From positions 1-38,370 of the forward strand of contig JAFSGN010000013.1 of the NCBI GenBank assembly GCA_017440805.1: 38,370 nt of DNA. The letters are read 5' to 3'. Source of the DNA: Clostridia bacterium. Its GTDB lineage: Bacteria; Bacillota; Clostridia; Oscillospirales; SIG627. Below the pieces are notes generated by a model. The model made no database searches. It had not been told where the DNA came from and was given only the letters and a program-made list of their open reading frames with translations. Positions within the stretch are counted from its first letter, which is position 1. The number at the start of each line of letters is the position of its first letter. Made by a program: the position numbers and the translations under genes. Shown here in pieces: positions 1 to 7,151 of this stretch.

Positions 1-185
1 AGCCGGTTGTTCAGGTCATAGGTATAGAGTGTATTGGTACCGGACACATTTTTGGAAACCATGTTTCCGTTATTGTCGTAACTGTATACCGTGCTGAATG
101 TGTCAGGCTCCTGCTCACCTTCATTATACACTGTTTTACCCGCAATTGTCAAGGCGTAGGTGGTAAAAAAACTAGAGGCAGACTT
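1..185 (-). pseudogene. RHS/YD-repeat protein fragment, runs off the window
   Basis: Read on the minus strand, this open frame encodes the typical YD-repeat pattern: YSYDNNGNMVSKN, a short linker, then YTYDLNNRL. It is preceded by TTYALTIAGKTVYNE. RHS proteins are large surface or secreted beta-cocoon proteins that carry C-terminal toxins. There is no start codon: the frame is closed by a TAA at 186-188, inside the loop of a terminator hairpin, and opens immediately after it. So this is a displaced RHS 3' segment that begins behind the terminator of the preceding unit, not the start of a gene. It continues beyond position 1, and its toxin tail is not visible. The first 15 codons are nearly identical to the fragment at 894-1025. 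The YD-repeat assignment is firm; its status as an unexpressed orphan tail is inferred from the missing start. Confidence 0.75.
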
Positions 186-202
186 TTACATCTGCCTCTG
201 TG
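121..202. repeat. ~80-bp direct repeat, copy 1 (RHS tail plus terminator)
   Basis: This segment matches 964-1042 with two substitutions in the first 62 bases (at 154 and 173) and a different hairpin loop (8 versus 6 nt). It contains the RHS segment coding TIAGKTVYNE and the terminator hairpin. The two copies flank the 222-887 gene as direct repeats. Confidence 0.9.
165..199 (-). terminator. Rho-independent terminator of the 222-887 gene
   Basis: A perfect 9-bp stem (AGAGGCAGA at 174-182 with TCTGCCTCT at 191-199) and 8-nt loop is followed on the minus strand by seven T residues (A-run 165-171 on plus). It lies 22 bp downstream of the stop of the 222-887 gene. It overlaps the first bases of the next RHS fragment, whose reading frame passes through the stem. 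Confidence 0.85.
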
Positions 203-221
203 TTATTGCTTGATTGGTATT

Positions 222-887
222 TTAGTTTTTTTCTTCGGATTTGTCATAAAATGACGGGTCTAACTGCATCACTCCGCTGATACCGTCATCTACGAAGCCT
301 TCTGTTAACAAACGATTATCTTCCAGCCAAGTGTCGCGAACAATGAAATTGCTGGGTAGGTGATTTTTATGTGGGTATTGCTTATATATACTGAAATCTG
401 TGGCATCATACACCAAAGAGTTGCTGCGCTCCTTGACGAAACAAAAATATCTGTCGTCTAACGCATAAGCATTCATTGACAAGCCGCTTTTGGATTCATT
501 GAGTATGTCGCCGTTTTCAATGTTCAGTCTTAACAACCTGTTATTTCGCCTAACTGCTATTAAATATTGACCATATACAAGTATGTTGGCATAATTTCCT
601 CCATTGATTTTCCACACAAGATTTCCTGTTAACAGGTCGTATGCACGAAGGCCGTTTCTCCAACTGCCCCAGAATATCCAGTTTCGTTCAACCGAAATAG
701 GAATATTGCGAAATTGCATGTTGTAACCATCCATATTCATGATAAAATCTTTGGTAGTTCCGTCGGTGTAAAAAACACTGACATGTTCGTTTCCTATTTT
801 GCAGTGACAATCCACATGACTTATTTTATCGTTCCCTACATATTTTCTGTGATGTAATGGAGTGATTATCTCGTAGTTTTTTTCCAT
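222..887 (-). CDS. Beta-propeller-like protein in RHS cassette (possible immunity protein)
   Basis: 221 residues with no signal peptide or membrane segment. I do not recognise a named family, but it has repeated blade-like stretches: LRAYDLLTGNLVWKINGG near residues 80-97 and LLRLNIENGDI near 117-127, in the style of PQQ/WD-type propeller repeats (x-AYDxxTGxxxW). It is rich in Asn, Tyr and Trp. It begins 6 bp after the stop of the RHS tail fragment at 894 and has no clear Shine-Dalgarno site, so it was probably translated by coupling to that upstream frame. A terminator follows at 165-199. In RHS and related polymorphic-toxin loci the small gene directly after the toxin tail is usually the cognate immunity gene, and immunity proteins are very diverse. 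The immunity role is therefore inferred from position alone. The matching toxin is reduced to about 22 residues here, so the gene may be an orphan. Confidence 0.6.
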   Translation of the reverse strand: MEKNYEIITPLHHRKYVGNDKISHVDCHCKIGNEHVSVFYTDGTTKDFIMNMDGYNMQFRNIPISVERNWIFWGSWRNGLRAYDLLTGNLVWKINGGNYANILVYGQYLIAVRRNNRLLRLNIENGDILNESKSGLSMNAYALDDRYFCFVKERSNSLVYDATDFSIYKQYPHKNHLPSNFIVRDTWLEDNRLLTEGFVDDGISGVMQLDPSFYDKSEEKN

Positions 888-893
888 AACTTA

Positions 894-1025
894 TTACCAA
901 TGCGTATCAAATTCATAAAGACGCGCTAATTCCTCTCTGAATATATCAGGACTTTCCACACTTTCATTATACACTGTTTTACCCGCAATTGTCAAGGTGT
1001 AGGTGGTAAAAAAACGAGAGGCAGA
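894..1025 (-). pseudogene. RHS tail remnant, truncated toxin end
   Basis: The minus-strand frame opens just after a double TAA in a terminator loop. It reads TTYTLTIAGKTVYNE, as at 1-185, then diverges at ESPDIFREELARLYEFDTHW and stops at TAA 894-896. There is no start codon. The shared part is the RHS core edge; the unshared final ~22 residues look like the last bit of a C-terminal toxin domain whose body is missing. The divergence point (after VYNE) is the same in both copies, as expected where alternative tails are joined to a common core. It ends 6 bp before the 222-887 gene. Confidence 0.65.
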
Positions 1026-1042
1026 TTATTATCTGCCTCTGT
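964..1042. repeat. ~80-bp direct repeat, copy 2
   Basis: Second copy of the 121-202 segment in the same orientation. It contains the RHS core-edge coding segment and a terminator hairpin with the same 9-bp stem but a 6-nt loop. The repeat starts at the same coding position (TCATTATACACTG...) in both copies and ends with the hairpin, so its borders mark a recombination or duplication module. Confidence 0.9.
1008..1040 (-). terminator. Orphan Rho-independent terminator
   Basis: Stem AGAGGCAGA (1017-1025) with TCTGCCTCT (1032-1040), 6-nt loop, followed on the minus strand by seven T residues. No minus-strand gene lies upstream of it in the next 300 bp, so it terminates nothing now. It is probably the end of a lost upstream toxin/immunity unit. 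Confidence 0.8.
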
Positions 1043-1344
1043 GGGTGGAATCATTGGTTGTTTACCAAATTATAATGTTAATACCAATTATAATGACTCT
1101 TTGAGTATTTTGTAAGAAAAAAGACATAGATTTTCTTTCTTACACCTACATAAACCGACAAAATACAAAAAGTGTTATCATTTTTTTAATTATTTACAAA
1201 ATATACAAACTCTTTTATTAAAATATTTTTCTGTCATTGTATGTCATGTTTTGATTGTGGTACAATAGGGTGTAAAAAAAGGCCGATTATATAAAGGAGA
1301 ACACCGGTGCATTCTCAAATAAATCTGCAGCGGACAAGGATAAT
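1043..1344. other. AT-rich intergenic stretch, weak promoter before terminase genes
   Basis: No gene is evident. TTGTAT (1237-1242) and TACAAT (1261-1266), 18 bp apart, form a moderate sigma-A-like plus-strand promoter. Behind it, AAAGGAG (1294-1299 region) is well spaced from GTG 1307, which would start a 13-codon peptide whose TGA (1346-1348) overlaps ATG 1345. The terminase frame itself stays open upstream from 1276 without a start codon. Direct repeats of TTATAATG occur near 1070-1095, significance unknown. Confidence 0.4.
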
Positions 1345-1371
1345 ATGATTTATCATTATTACGGAGGAAAA

Positions 1372-1767
1372 ATGAAAAGACAAGATGTTCAGAAAAAAAT
1401 AAATGCTTATTTTGAAAGCAGATACGGTCCGGTGCTGGACAAAGGAAAAAATCCTGTCATGGATGAGGCAGGGAATATAATTTATGAGATAGTCCGTCCG
1501 CCTACCCTCAGCGGACTTGCACTGTGTCTCGGGCTTGACAGCCGCGAAAAACTTACTGTTTTTACAAAAAACAAAGCCATACTTTCCGATGTGAACCGTG
1601 CAATATTGCAGGTGGAAGAGTATGCAGAGGAGAAACTTTTTTCAAAAGAGTCAAATACTTCGGGGATAAAATTATATCTTGCGGTGAATTTTAAACGCTG
1701 GGCGAGTGATGACGCCGTACAGGAGGCGGAGGATTTTCCCGAGGAATATAACAGTTGGGCAGAATAG
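1372..1767 (+). CDS. Phage terminase small subunit
   Basis: 131 residues from ATG 1372, which has GGAGG four bases upstream; an ATG at 1345 would add nine residues (MIYHYYGGK). The sequence fits the gp3-type DNA-packaging small subunit family: an N-terminal basic region (MKRQDVQKKI), PPTLSGLALCLGLDSREKL resembling a helix-turn-helix that recognises packaging sites, then EEYAEEKLF and IKLYLAVNFKRW, which match the family's usual 'RIEEYAEERLY...NLKNNFGW' layout. In phages the small subunit binds viral DNA and loads the large subunit. It sits directly before the large subunit, 7 bp apart, an arrangement that supports the call. No other phage genes are near, so its present function is uncertain. 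Confidence 0.8.
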   Translation: MKRQDVQKKINAYFESRYGPVLDKGKNPVMDEAGNIIYEIVRPPTLSGLALCLGLDSREKLTVFTKNKAILSDVNRAILQVEEYAEEKLFSKESNTSGIKLYLAVNFKRWASDDAVQEAEDFPEEYNSWAE

Positions 1768-1774
1768 GAGGTTT

Positions 1775-3124
1775 ATGTCTAAAACAACAAAATATTTAAA
1801 AAAACTTGCCCCTTATCAGAAACAAAAAGAATTTTTTCAGGCAAAGGCACGGAGAATAGCATACGGCGGAGCAAGAGGAGGGGGAAAGAGTTGGGCAATG
1901 AGAACAAAGGTTGTGCTTTTGGCACTGCGGTATAACGGAATACAGATTTTGCTCTTACGCCGCACATTTCCCGAACTCCGCGAAAACCACATAATGCCGT
2001 TAAGACGGGATTTAAAGGGGATAGCAGTGTTTAAGGAAAGCACAAAAGAGTTTATATTCAAAAATTCCAGCCGTATAAAACTCGGCTATTGTCAGGGTGA
2101 GGGTGATGTTCTTCAATATCAGGGACAGGCTTATGAGGTAATCGGCATGGAGGAAGCAACCCAGTTTACCGAATTTCAATATACCGCTCTCACGGAAAGC
2201 AATCGTCTTTCTGGTAACCTGAAAGAAAATTTTGTTCCGAGAATGTATTTTACATGTAATCCCGGCGGTGTGGGACACAGTTGGGTTAAACGGCTTTTTA
2301 TAGACCGGGATTACCGTAACGGAGAAGACGCAAACGACTATGTATTTATTCCCTCGACTGTTTATGACAATAAATATCTTATGTCCAAAAACCCCGAATA
2401 CATAAAAAATCTTGAAAGTCTGCCTGAACTCCGCAAAAAAGCAATGCTTCACGGGGACTGGGATGCTTTTGAAGGGCAGTATTTTACCGAGTTTTCAAGG
2501 GAAAAACATGTTGTAAAACCCTTTGAAATACCTGGAAATTGGCTGAGATTTGCAGCAATGGACTATGGACTTGATATGTGTGCGTGTCTGTGGTTTGCAT
2601 ATCCTGAAAATCTTGACAGAATAGTTGTTTACCGCGAACTGTACCGCCCATCTATGCTTCTTTCCCAGGTGGCAGATGAAATAAAGAAACTGTGCGGAAA
2701 CGAAAAAATACGGTATATAGTTGCTTCTCCCGACCTTGCCGGAAGGCGTCAGGAAAGCGGAAAAAGCGGATTTGACATTTTATTTTCCTGCGGACTCAAA
2801 GGTCTTATTCCCGCAAACAATTCCCGCATAGAAGGGTGGCGTCTTGTAAGAGAATATCTGAGTGCAAAAAAAGGCGAAGAACCCGTATTGGAGTTCTTCG
2901 CAGGATGCACAAATATTATCAGGACACTGCCCCGTCTTATTTTTGACAAAAACAATGTGGAGGATGCGGCAACAACTCCCCACGAGGTGACTCACGCACC
3001 CGATGCACTCAGATACGGGCTTATGTCTCTGGGGAAAAATATGTTTTTGGGAAATAAAGCCGGAAAAACGGAGAAAGTGTTTGTTGAAAAACCGTACATA
3101 GAGTTTTTGAACGACAGGTATTAG
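1775..3124 (+). CDS. Phage terminase large subunit
   Basis: 449 residues from ATG 1775, with AGGAGG just before it. It has an N-terminal packaging ATPase: Walker A GGARGGGKS at residues 31-39, Walker B-like VIGMEEA at 122-128, and the coupling region YFTCNPGG near 158-165. A C-terminal RNase H-like nuclease follows, with the expected acidic residues at D263 (AAMDYGLD), D320 (VASPDLAG) and D410 (HAPDALRYG). All catalytic motifs are intact and the length is normal for the family, so the gene is not obviously decayed. It would pump and cut phage DNA with a portal protein, but no portal, protease or capsid gene follows: the stop overlaps by 4 bp the stop of a convergent aldolase gene. This is therefore a prophage remnant or a retained packaging module. 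Confidence 0.92.
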   Translation: MSKTTKYLKKLAPYQKQKEFFQAKARRIAYGGARGGGKSWAMRTKVVLLALRYNGIQILLLRRTFPELRENHIMPLRRDLKGIAVFKESTKEFIFKNSSRIKLGYCQGEGDVLQYQGQAYEVIGMEEATQFTEFQYTALTESNRLSGNLKENFVPRMYFTCNPGGVGHSWVKRLFIDRDYRNGEDANDYVFIPSTVYDNKYLMSKNPEYIKNLESLPELRKKAMLHGDWDAFEGQYFTEFSREKHVVKPFEIPGNWLRFAAMDYGLDMCACLWFAYPENLDRIVVYRELYRPSMLLSQVADEIKKLCGNEKIRYIVASPDLAGRRQESGKSGFDILFSCGLKGLIPANNSRIEGWRLVREYLSAKKGEEPVLEFFAGCTNIIRTLPRLIFDKNNVEDAATTPHEVTHAPDALRYGLMSLGKNMFLGNKAGKTEKVFVEKPYIEFLNDRY

Positions 3125-3804
3125 TTGTTCAAAAGTCCCAGAATGGAATTTGTACCGTAAACTGTTTCCCAGTCTTTTTCAAAGTCATCTATTGCGTAGA
3201 GGGTGAGGGGATGATAGATGAGTTTTTCGTAAAGTTCCGGGTTAATGGTTATAGAATGGCAACCGGTCAGAGATATTTTGTGTATCTGCTCAACTGTTTT
3301 GAAACTTGCCGCCAGAACTTTTGCGGAAATATTGTGCAGTTTGAAAAGTTCCACAACTTCCTCAACCACTTTTACGCCGTCAGAAGCGATGTTGTCAAGA
3401 CGGTTTACATATGGTGCAACAAAGGAAGCACCTGCTTTTGCGGCAATAAGTGCCTGTTGCTGAGTGAAAATTGCGGTAGATGTAACATTTATTCCGTTTT
3501 TGGAAAGATACATTGTGGCTTTAAGTCCTTCGGGAGAAATGGGTATTTTAATGTAAAATTCTCCGCCTACAAATTCCTTAAGTGCATAAGCCTCTTTTAT
3601 AATTTCTTCCGCGGTATCGGAAGTTGTCTGAATGTGAAGCATGCGTTCCTTGCCTATTATTTCTCTTATTGAACGGATAAGTGAGGAAAAATCGGTGTGT
3701 TGCTTTGAAATGATTGTCGGATTTGTTGTAACGCCGTCAACCGGATAAAATTCAACACATTCCCGTATTTTTTCTATATCTGCGTCGTCAATTATATATA
3801 ACAT
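3121..3804 (-). CDS. Transaldolase-like fructose-6-phosphate aldolase
   Basis: 227 residues, matching the small transaldolase / fructose-6-phosphate aldolase (FSA, TalC) family of 214-230 residues. Landmarks are DGVTTNPT (23-30, near the substrate site), the Schiff-base lysine in YIKIP at K86, APYVNRLDNIASDG and VLAASFKT. The family either splits fructose 6-phosphate into dihydroxyacetone and glyceraldehyde 3-phosphate, or performs true transaldolase exchange in the pentose phosphate pathway; sequence alone does not separate these. The start ATG has AAAGGAG at good distance. It is monocistronic, with 212 bp between it and ispE upstream. Its 3' end overlaps the terminase stop, so the gene probably marks the chromosomal side of a prophage scar. 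Confidence 0.9.
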   Translation of the reverse strand: MLYIIDDADIEKIRECVEFYPVDGVTTNPTIISKQHTDFSSLIRSIREIIGKERMLHIQTTSDTAEEIIKEAYALKEFVGGEFYIKIPISPEGLKATMYLSKNGINVTSTAIFTQQQALIAAKAGASFVAPYVNRLDNIASDGVKVVEEVVELFKLHNISAKVLAASFKTVEQIHKISLTGCHSITINPELYEKLIYHPLTLYAIDDFEKDWETVYGTNSILGLLNN

Positions 3805-4016
3805 GCCAAACTCCTTTTCTGCGGTAAATAAACCTTACCGACAAGTAAATTAATATATACCTACACTATACAACAATATTGTAAAATTTTTGACAATAAA
3901 ATTGTTAAAATTCAATTAAAAAAAGTCAGATACTCATTTGCTTCTCCGGAATATTGGTTGTTTTGTAAAGACCGTCTGATATAACAAAAATACGCTTACG
4001 CGGATTTTTATGGTTT

Positions 4017-4910
4017 TTACTGTACTGTAGGGGTTGATACAAAATTTGCATATTCGGCGTAAACACCTTTTTGACAGAGGGAAAAAACACATTGACGGGC
4101 TTTTTTGTAGTTATCAAATATTCCGAAGACTGCCGCACCGGAGCCGGTCATTATGGCGTTAAGAGCACCATGATTTTTTATTGCTTGTATAAGGTCGGCA
4201 ATTTCAGGGCGTTTTGTAACAGAAACCTGCTCAAGAACATTACCTATGTTTTGTGCTATTTCCTCCGGATTTCCCCTCTCAAGGGCAGAAATGAGTTTAT
4301 TGGAGTCGGGATGGATAAGTTTTGTCCGGTCAAAACTGTCGTACAGGGAAAAAATCTGGGGGGTAGAAAGACCTCTTGCATTTTTTGCTACGACAAGATG
4401 TATACTGTTTGATTTGTACGGTGCTGTATAAACCGGAGACATAATCTCACCGATACCGCTGCAAAGTTTTGTTCCGCCCGCAAGACAAAAAGGTACATCC
4501 GCACCAATTCCGGCAGCCAGGTCGTACAAATTTACGGGACATTTTCCGTAAATGTACTCAAGCCCTCTCAGCACCGCGGCGGCATCCGCACTTCCTCCGC
4601 CCAGACCGGCAGAAGACGGAATACTTTTGTGAATGCATATTTCAACGCCGCTGATTTCCTTACCCGATGCTTCAAAAAATGCCTGCACCGCTTTATAACA
4701 GGTATTACGGCTGTCAAAGGGGATAAACGGCACATTAATTTTCAGGTCAATTTTTCCGGAGTCTGTTGCTTTTATATCAATTGTGTCGTAAATTGATATA
4801 GTCTGCATAACGCTTTCCAACAGATGATAACCGTCTTGCCGTACTCCCGTAATATCCAGTGTCAGATTGATTTTTGCGGCGGCGTTAAGCCGTACCTGAG
4901 TTACCTTCAT
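4017..4910 (-). CDS. ispE: 4-diphosphocytidyl-2-C-methyl-D-erythritol kinase
   Basis: 297 residues. It phosphorylates the 2-hydroxyl of CDP-methylerythritol with ATP in the MEP isoprenoid pathway. The GHMP-kinase signature is clear: AAAKINLTLDI (10-20) with the catalytic Lys, the ATP loop PSSAGLGGGSADAAA at 98-112, and the C-terminal glycine motif MTGSGAAVFG. It is the last gene of the minus-strand run from 8929, 10 bp after the DUF362-ferredoxin gene, with a weak AGGG ribosome site. dxr and ispG of the same pathway are in the plus-strand operon of this window. Confidence 0.95.
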   Translation of the reverse strand: MKVTQVRLNAAAKINLTLDITGVRQDGYHLLESVMQTISIYDTIDIKATDSGKIDLKINVPFIPFDSRNTCYKAVQAFFEASGKEISGVEICIHKSIPSSAGLGGGSADAAAVLRGLEYIYGKCPVNLYDLAAGIGADVPFCLAGGTKLCSGIGEIMSPVYTAPYKSNSIHLVVAKNARGLSTPQIFSLYDSFDRTKLIHPDSNKLISALERGNPEEIAQNIGNVLEQVSVTKRPEIADLIQAIKNHGALNAIMTGSGAAVFGIFDNYKKARQCVFSLCQKGVYAEYANFVSTPTVQ

Positions 4911-4920
4911 AATAATTACC

Positions 4921-6060
4921 CTATTTTATCAGATTAAGTAAAAAAAATCTTTTTATATCTACTGCCTTCATGGGGCAAAGTTCCTGACAACAGTAGCAGT
5001 AGATGCAGTTTTCTCTGTGTATAAATGCTTTTTTGCTTTTAATCTCAATGGTTTTTTGGGGACAGCAGTTTACACATTCTCCGCATCCCACACACTTCTT
5101 TTTGTTTATTACCGGTTTTGAACGGATTAGTTTGCGGACAAAGGGATTTGATGTCTGGGTCAGCAGTTTTATAATACCTTTTGCCTCTGTATCCGGTTTT
5201 TTAAAATCACGCACTATATAGTCCGAAAGATTGTCACCGGTAACAGTGACATTTTCAAGTCCGTCGGGACATATTCCTCGTTTTACGGCACTGATGAACA
5301 TGGGTATCTCCCGATAGTCGAAATTACATACGGCACAACCTGCAAGGTCGGCGGTGTAGGTACTGTTCGAGGCAATCAAAACACCGCAGTGTCTCGGATT
5401 TCCTCCCGTGGGTCCGTTGCCCTCCATGGCAACAATGCCGTCAAGAATGGAAAGGTCGGGTACAATGGTGGTGTTGATATCGCATATAAAGTCGGCAAAG
5501 TCGTTTTTGTCAGGGAATCTGGCGTGAATCTGTGCCTTCTCAAGTCCGGGAATAAGGCCGTAGAGATTTTTTGCAGTTCCCGTAAATACGGTCAGTCCGT
5601 GGGATTTCAGTTTTGAAACATTTATAAATACATCGGCAGATGAGAAAGGTTCCAGAACGGTAATATTTCTGGTAACTTTTCCTTGTCTGCATGGCAAGGC
5701 TACCTGTTGATAGTCCAGATAAAGTTTTGCACCTGTTCGCTCGGCTACTTTGCTCATTCCGGTTACAGCAAAAATTGAACTCATGCGTTCTTTTGTATAT
5801 GCTCCGCCGGGGCATTCGGCAATGGTGATATCGTCTGTTTTTCGTTTGAGAATGTTTATAAGTGCTTCTATCACACAGGGGTGGGTAGTAGCGGCACCGT
5901 CGGGGGATTTTTTCATTACAAGATTTGGCTTTATAACAACCTTTTTGCCTTTTTTCAGAAGGTTATCCAGACCCCCGAAATCATCTATTATTTTTTCAAT
6001 ACATAGGGTTACTTTATCCAAATCATAACTGTCACAGCCGTATAAAGACGCCCTGTTCAC
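4921..6060 (-). CDS. DUF362 protein with C-terminal two-cluster ferredoxin domain
   Basis: 379 residues. The first ~300 form a DUF362 domain (VVIKPNLV at 41-48, TTHPCVIEALI, INVSKLKSHG, GLIPGLEKAQIH, DGIVAMEGNGPTGG). The end is a 2x[4Fe-4S] ferredoxin: CVGCGECVNCCP (Cys 323, 326, 329, 333) and CIYCYCCQELCP (Cys 352, 355, 358, 362). The biochemical role of DUF362 is not established; the ferredoxin end implies cytoplasmic electron transfer. Start is GTG 6060, sharing GTGA with the plsY stop, so the two are translationally coupled, and ispE follows after 10 bp. The lipid/isoprenoid setting makes an electron-donor role possible, but that is inference. Confidence 0.85.
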   Translation of the reverse strand: MNRASLYGCDSYDLDKVTLCIEKIIDDFGGLDNLLKKGKKVVIKPNLVMKKSPDGAATTHPCVIEALINILKRKTDDITIAECPGGAYTKERMSSIFAVTGMSKVAERTGAKLYLDYQQVALPCRQGKVTRNITVLEPFSSADVFINVSKLKSHGLTVFTGTAKNLYGLIPGLEKAQIHARFPDKNDFADFICDINTTIVPDLSILDGIVAMEGNGPTGGNPRHCGVLIASNSTYTADLAGCAVCNFDYREIPMFISAVKRGICPDGLENVTVTGDNLSDYIVRDFKKPDTEAKGIIKLLTQTSNPFVRKLIRSKPVINKKKCVGCGECVNCCPQKTIEIKSKKAFIHRENCIYCYCCQELCPMKAVDIKRFFLLNLIK

Positions 6061-6743
6061 TTTTTACCGCCTTTACCGAAAGAGAGTTTGTTTTCTGTAC
6101 CCTCGTGAAGTCTTTTTATATTTGCACGGTGAAGCCATATAATAAATACACCTATAATAAAGGCGTAAACCACCTTCATATCGTGTTCGGGACTTAATGC
6201 GTAAACCAGCATGGGATAAAACGCCGCACCTATAACCGATCCTAAAGATATGTATTTTGTTAAGGCGACAGTAAGAACAAAAATCAGAATTACAATAAGC
6301 GCAATTACCGGCTGAATGAACAGAATAGTAATAATGGCACAGACAACGCCTTTTCCGCCTTTGAATTTATAGAAAGCAGGATATACATGTCCAAATATCA
6401 CACCCAAAGCGGAAAGATATGTTCCGGTCTCCCCAAGAAGAAGCATACCGATAAACACCGAGACAAATGCCTTCAGGGCATCACCCAGAAAGGTCATTGC
6501 CGCAGCAGATTTACCGTATGTACGAAGCATATTTGTCATACCTGCATTACCGCTTCCGTGACGGCGTATATCGTCATTGAATTTGATTTTTGAAATGATT
6601 ATGCCGAAATTGAGACTTCCCAGAAAATACGGAATCAGAAGACAAAGTATATGCCCAAGGATAAGAACAACAATGCTCTGCCCCTGCCGTGACATCATAA
6701 AACCAAATTCGGGAACATTAAGTAATCTGCTTAACCATGCCAT
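6057..6743 (-). CDS. plsY: Acyl-phosphate:glycerol-3-phosphate acyltransferase
   Basis: 228 residues, an integral membrane enzyme that moves an acyl group from acyl-phosphate to glycerol 3-phosphate, making lysophosphatidic acid, the first committed phospholipid step. The three family motifs are present: PYFLGSLNFG, HGSGNAGMTNM(L)R and GHVYPAFYKFKGGKGV. Several hydrophobic helices fill the rest. The N-terminus is about 25 residues longer than usual for PlsY before the first motif, and contains its own hydrophobic stretch (SIVVLILGHILCLLIPY). AAAGGG precedes the ATG. It lies 27 bp after the HTH gene and overlaps the DUF362 gene. Confidence 0.95.
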   Translation of the reverse strand: MAWLSRLLNVPEFGFMMSRQGQSIVVLILGHILCLLIPYFLGSLNFGIIISKIKFNDDIRRHGSGNAGMTNMLRTYGKSAAAMTFLGDALKAFVSVFIGMLLLGETGTYLSALGVIFGHVYPAFYKFKGGKGVVCAIITILFIQPVIALIVILIFVLTVALTKYISLGSVIGAAFYPMLVYALSPEHDMKVVYAFIIGVFIIWLHRANIKRLHEGTENKLSFGKGGKK

Positions 6744-6770
6744 ATTAAATCACCCTTTCAAAATAAAGAT

Positions 6771-7151
6771 TTAAGGTCTGTTTGACAAAAAGTCGATAAA
6801 GTCGTTTAACATCTTTTTCTGACCCATGGACAGAGAAAGATATTTTTCGTAAAAGAGTTCGCCTTGTTTTAATGTGTTTGAGGAAACAGGAAGTGTTTTT
6901 GTGTTGTTTTCAAAGTTTATTCCTGCCGTAAAAAGCAAATCTTCATAAGTAATATCGTTCGCTGAATTCTGAGAAATTTTTTTGATTAGTTTTATTCTTG
7001 GCGGATTTTCCTGTTGCATAAGGGCAAGTTTTCTCATCTGCACATAACTTATATCGCAATCTGAGGCGAACTGCCGCCAACTTCTTTCCTCTCCTTTAGA
7101 CAGTTCAAGAAGAATTGCAAAAATCTTTTTGTTGAATGGTTTGGTTGACAT
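6771..7151 (-). CDS. Small XRE-like helix-turn-helix protein
   Basis: 126 residues. Residues ~20-40 (SWRQFASDCDISYVQMRKL) look like a Cro/C1-type helix-turn-helix, followed by PPRIKLIKKISQNSANDITYEDLLFTAG, which has the shape of the end of XRE domains (P..LKKIA..L.V..EELL..AG). The C-terminal part (LSMGQKKMLNDFIDFL) resembles the end of small XRE repressors. It lies inside the rlmH-plsY run, with CGGAG before the ATG. A small inverted repeat, CGGAT-N5-ATCCG at 7187-7201, sits in its upstream gap and could be an operator or a short hairpin. Targets are unknown. Confidence 0.6.
   Translation of the reverse strand: MSTKPFNKKIFAILLELSKGEERSWRQFASDCDISYVQMRKLALMQQENPPRIKLIKKISQNSANDITYEDLLFTAGINFENNTKTLPVSSNTLKQGELFYEKYLSLSMGQKKMLNDFIDFLSNRP

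Noticed and set aside
121..1042. CRISPR array or insertion sequence made of the two 80-bp repeats
   Set aside because: Only two copies, widely spaced, coding for an RHS edge and a terminator; no transposase, no terminal inverted repeats.
3211..3672. 153-residue open frame opposite the aldolase gene
   Set aside because: It is the antisense shadow of a well-conserved aldolase gene; its sequence is Cys/Phe-rich with no family look and no ribosome site.
3926..4138. Short minus-strand frame beyond the ispE stop
   Set aside because: Overlaps the ispE end in another frame, has no Shine-Dalgarno site, and the sequence does not resemble any protein.
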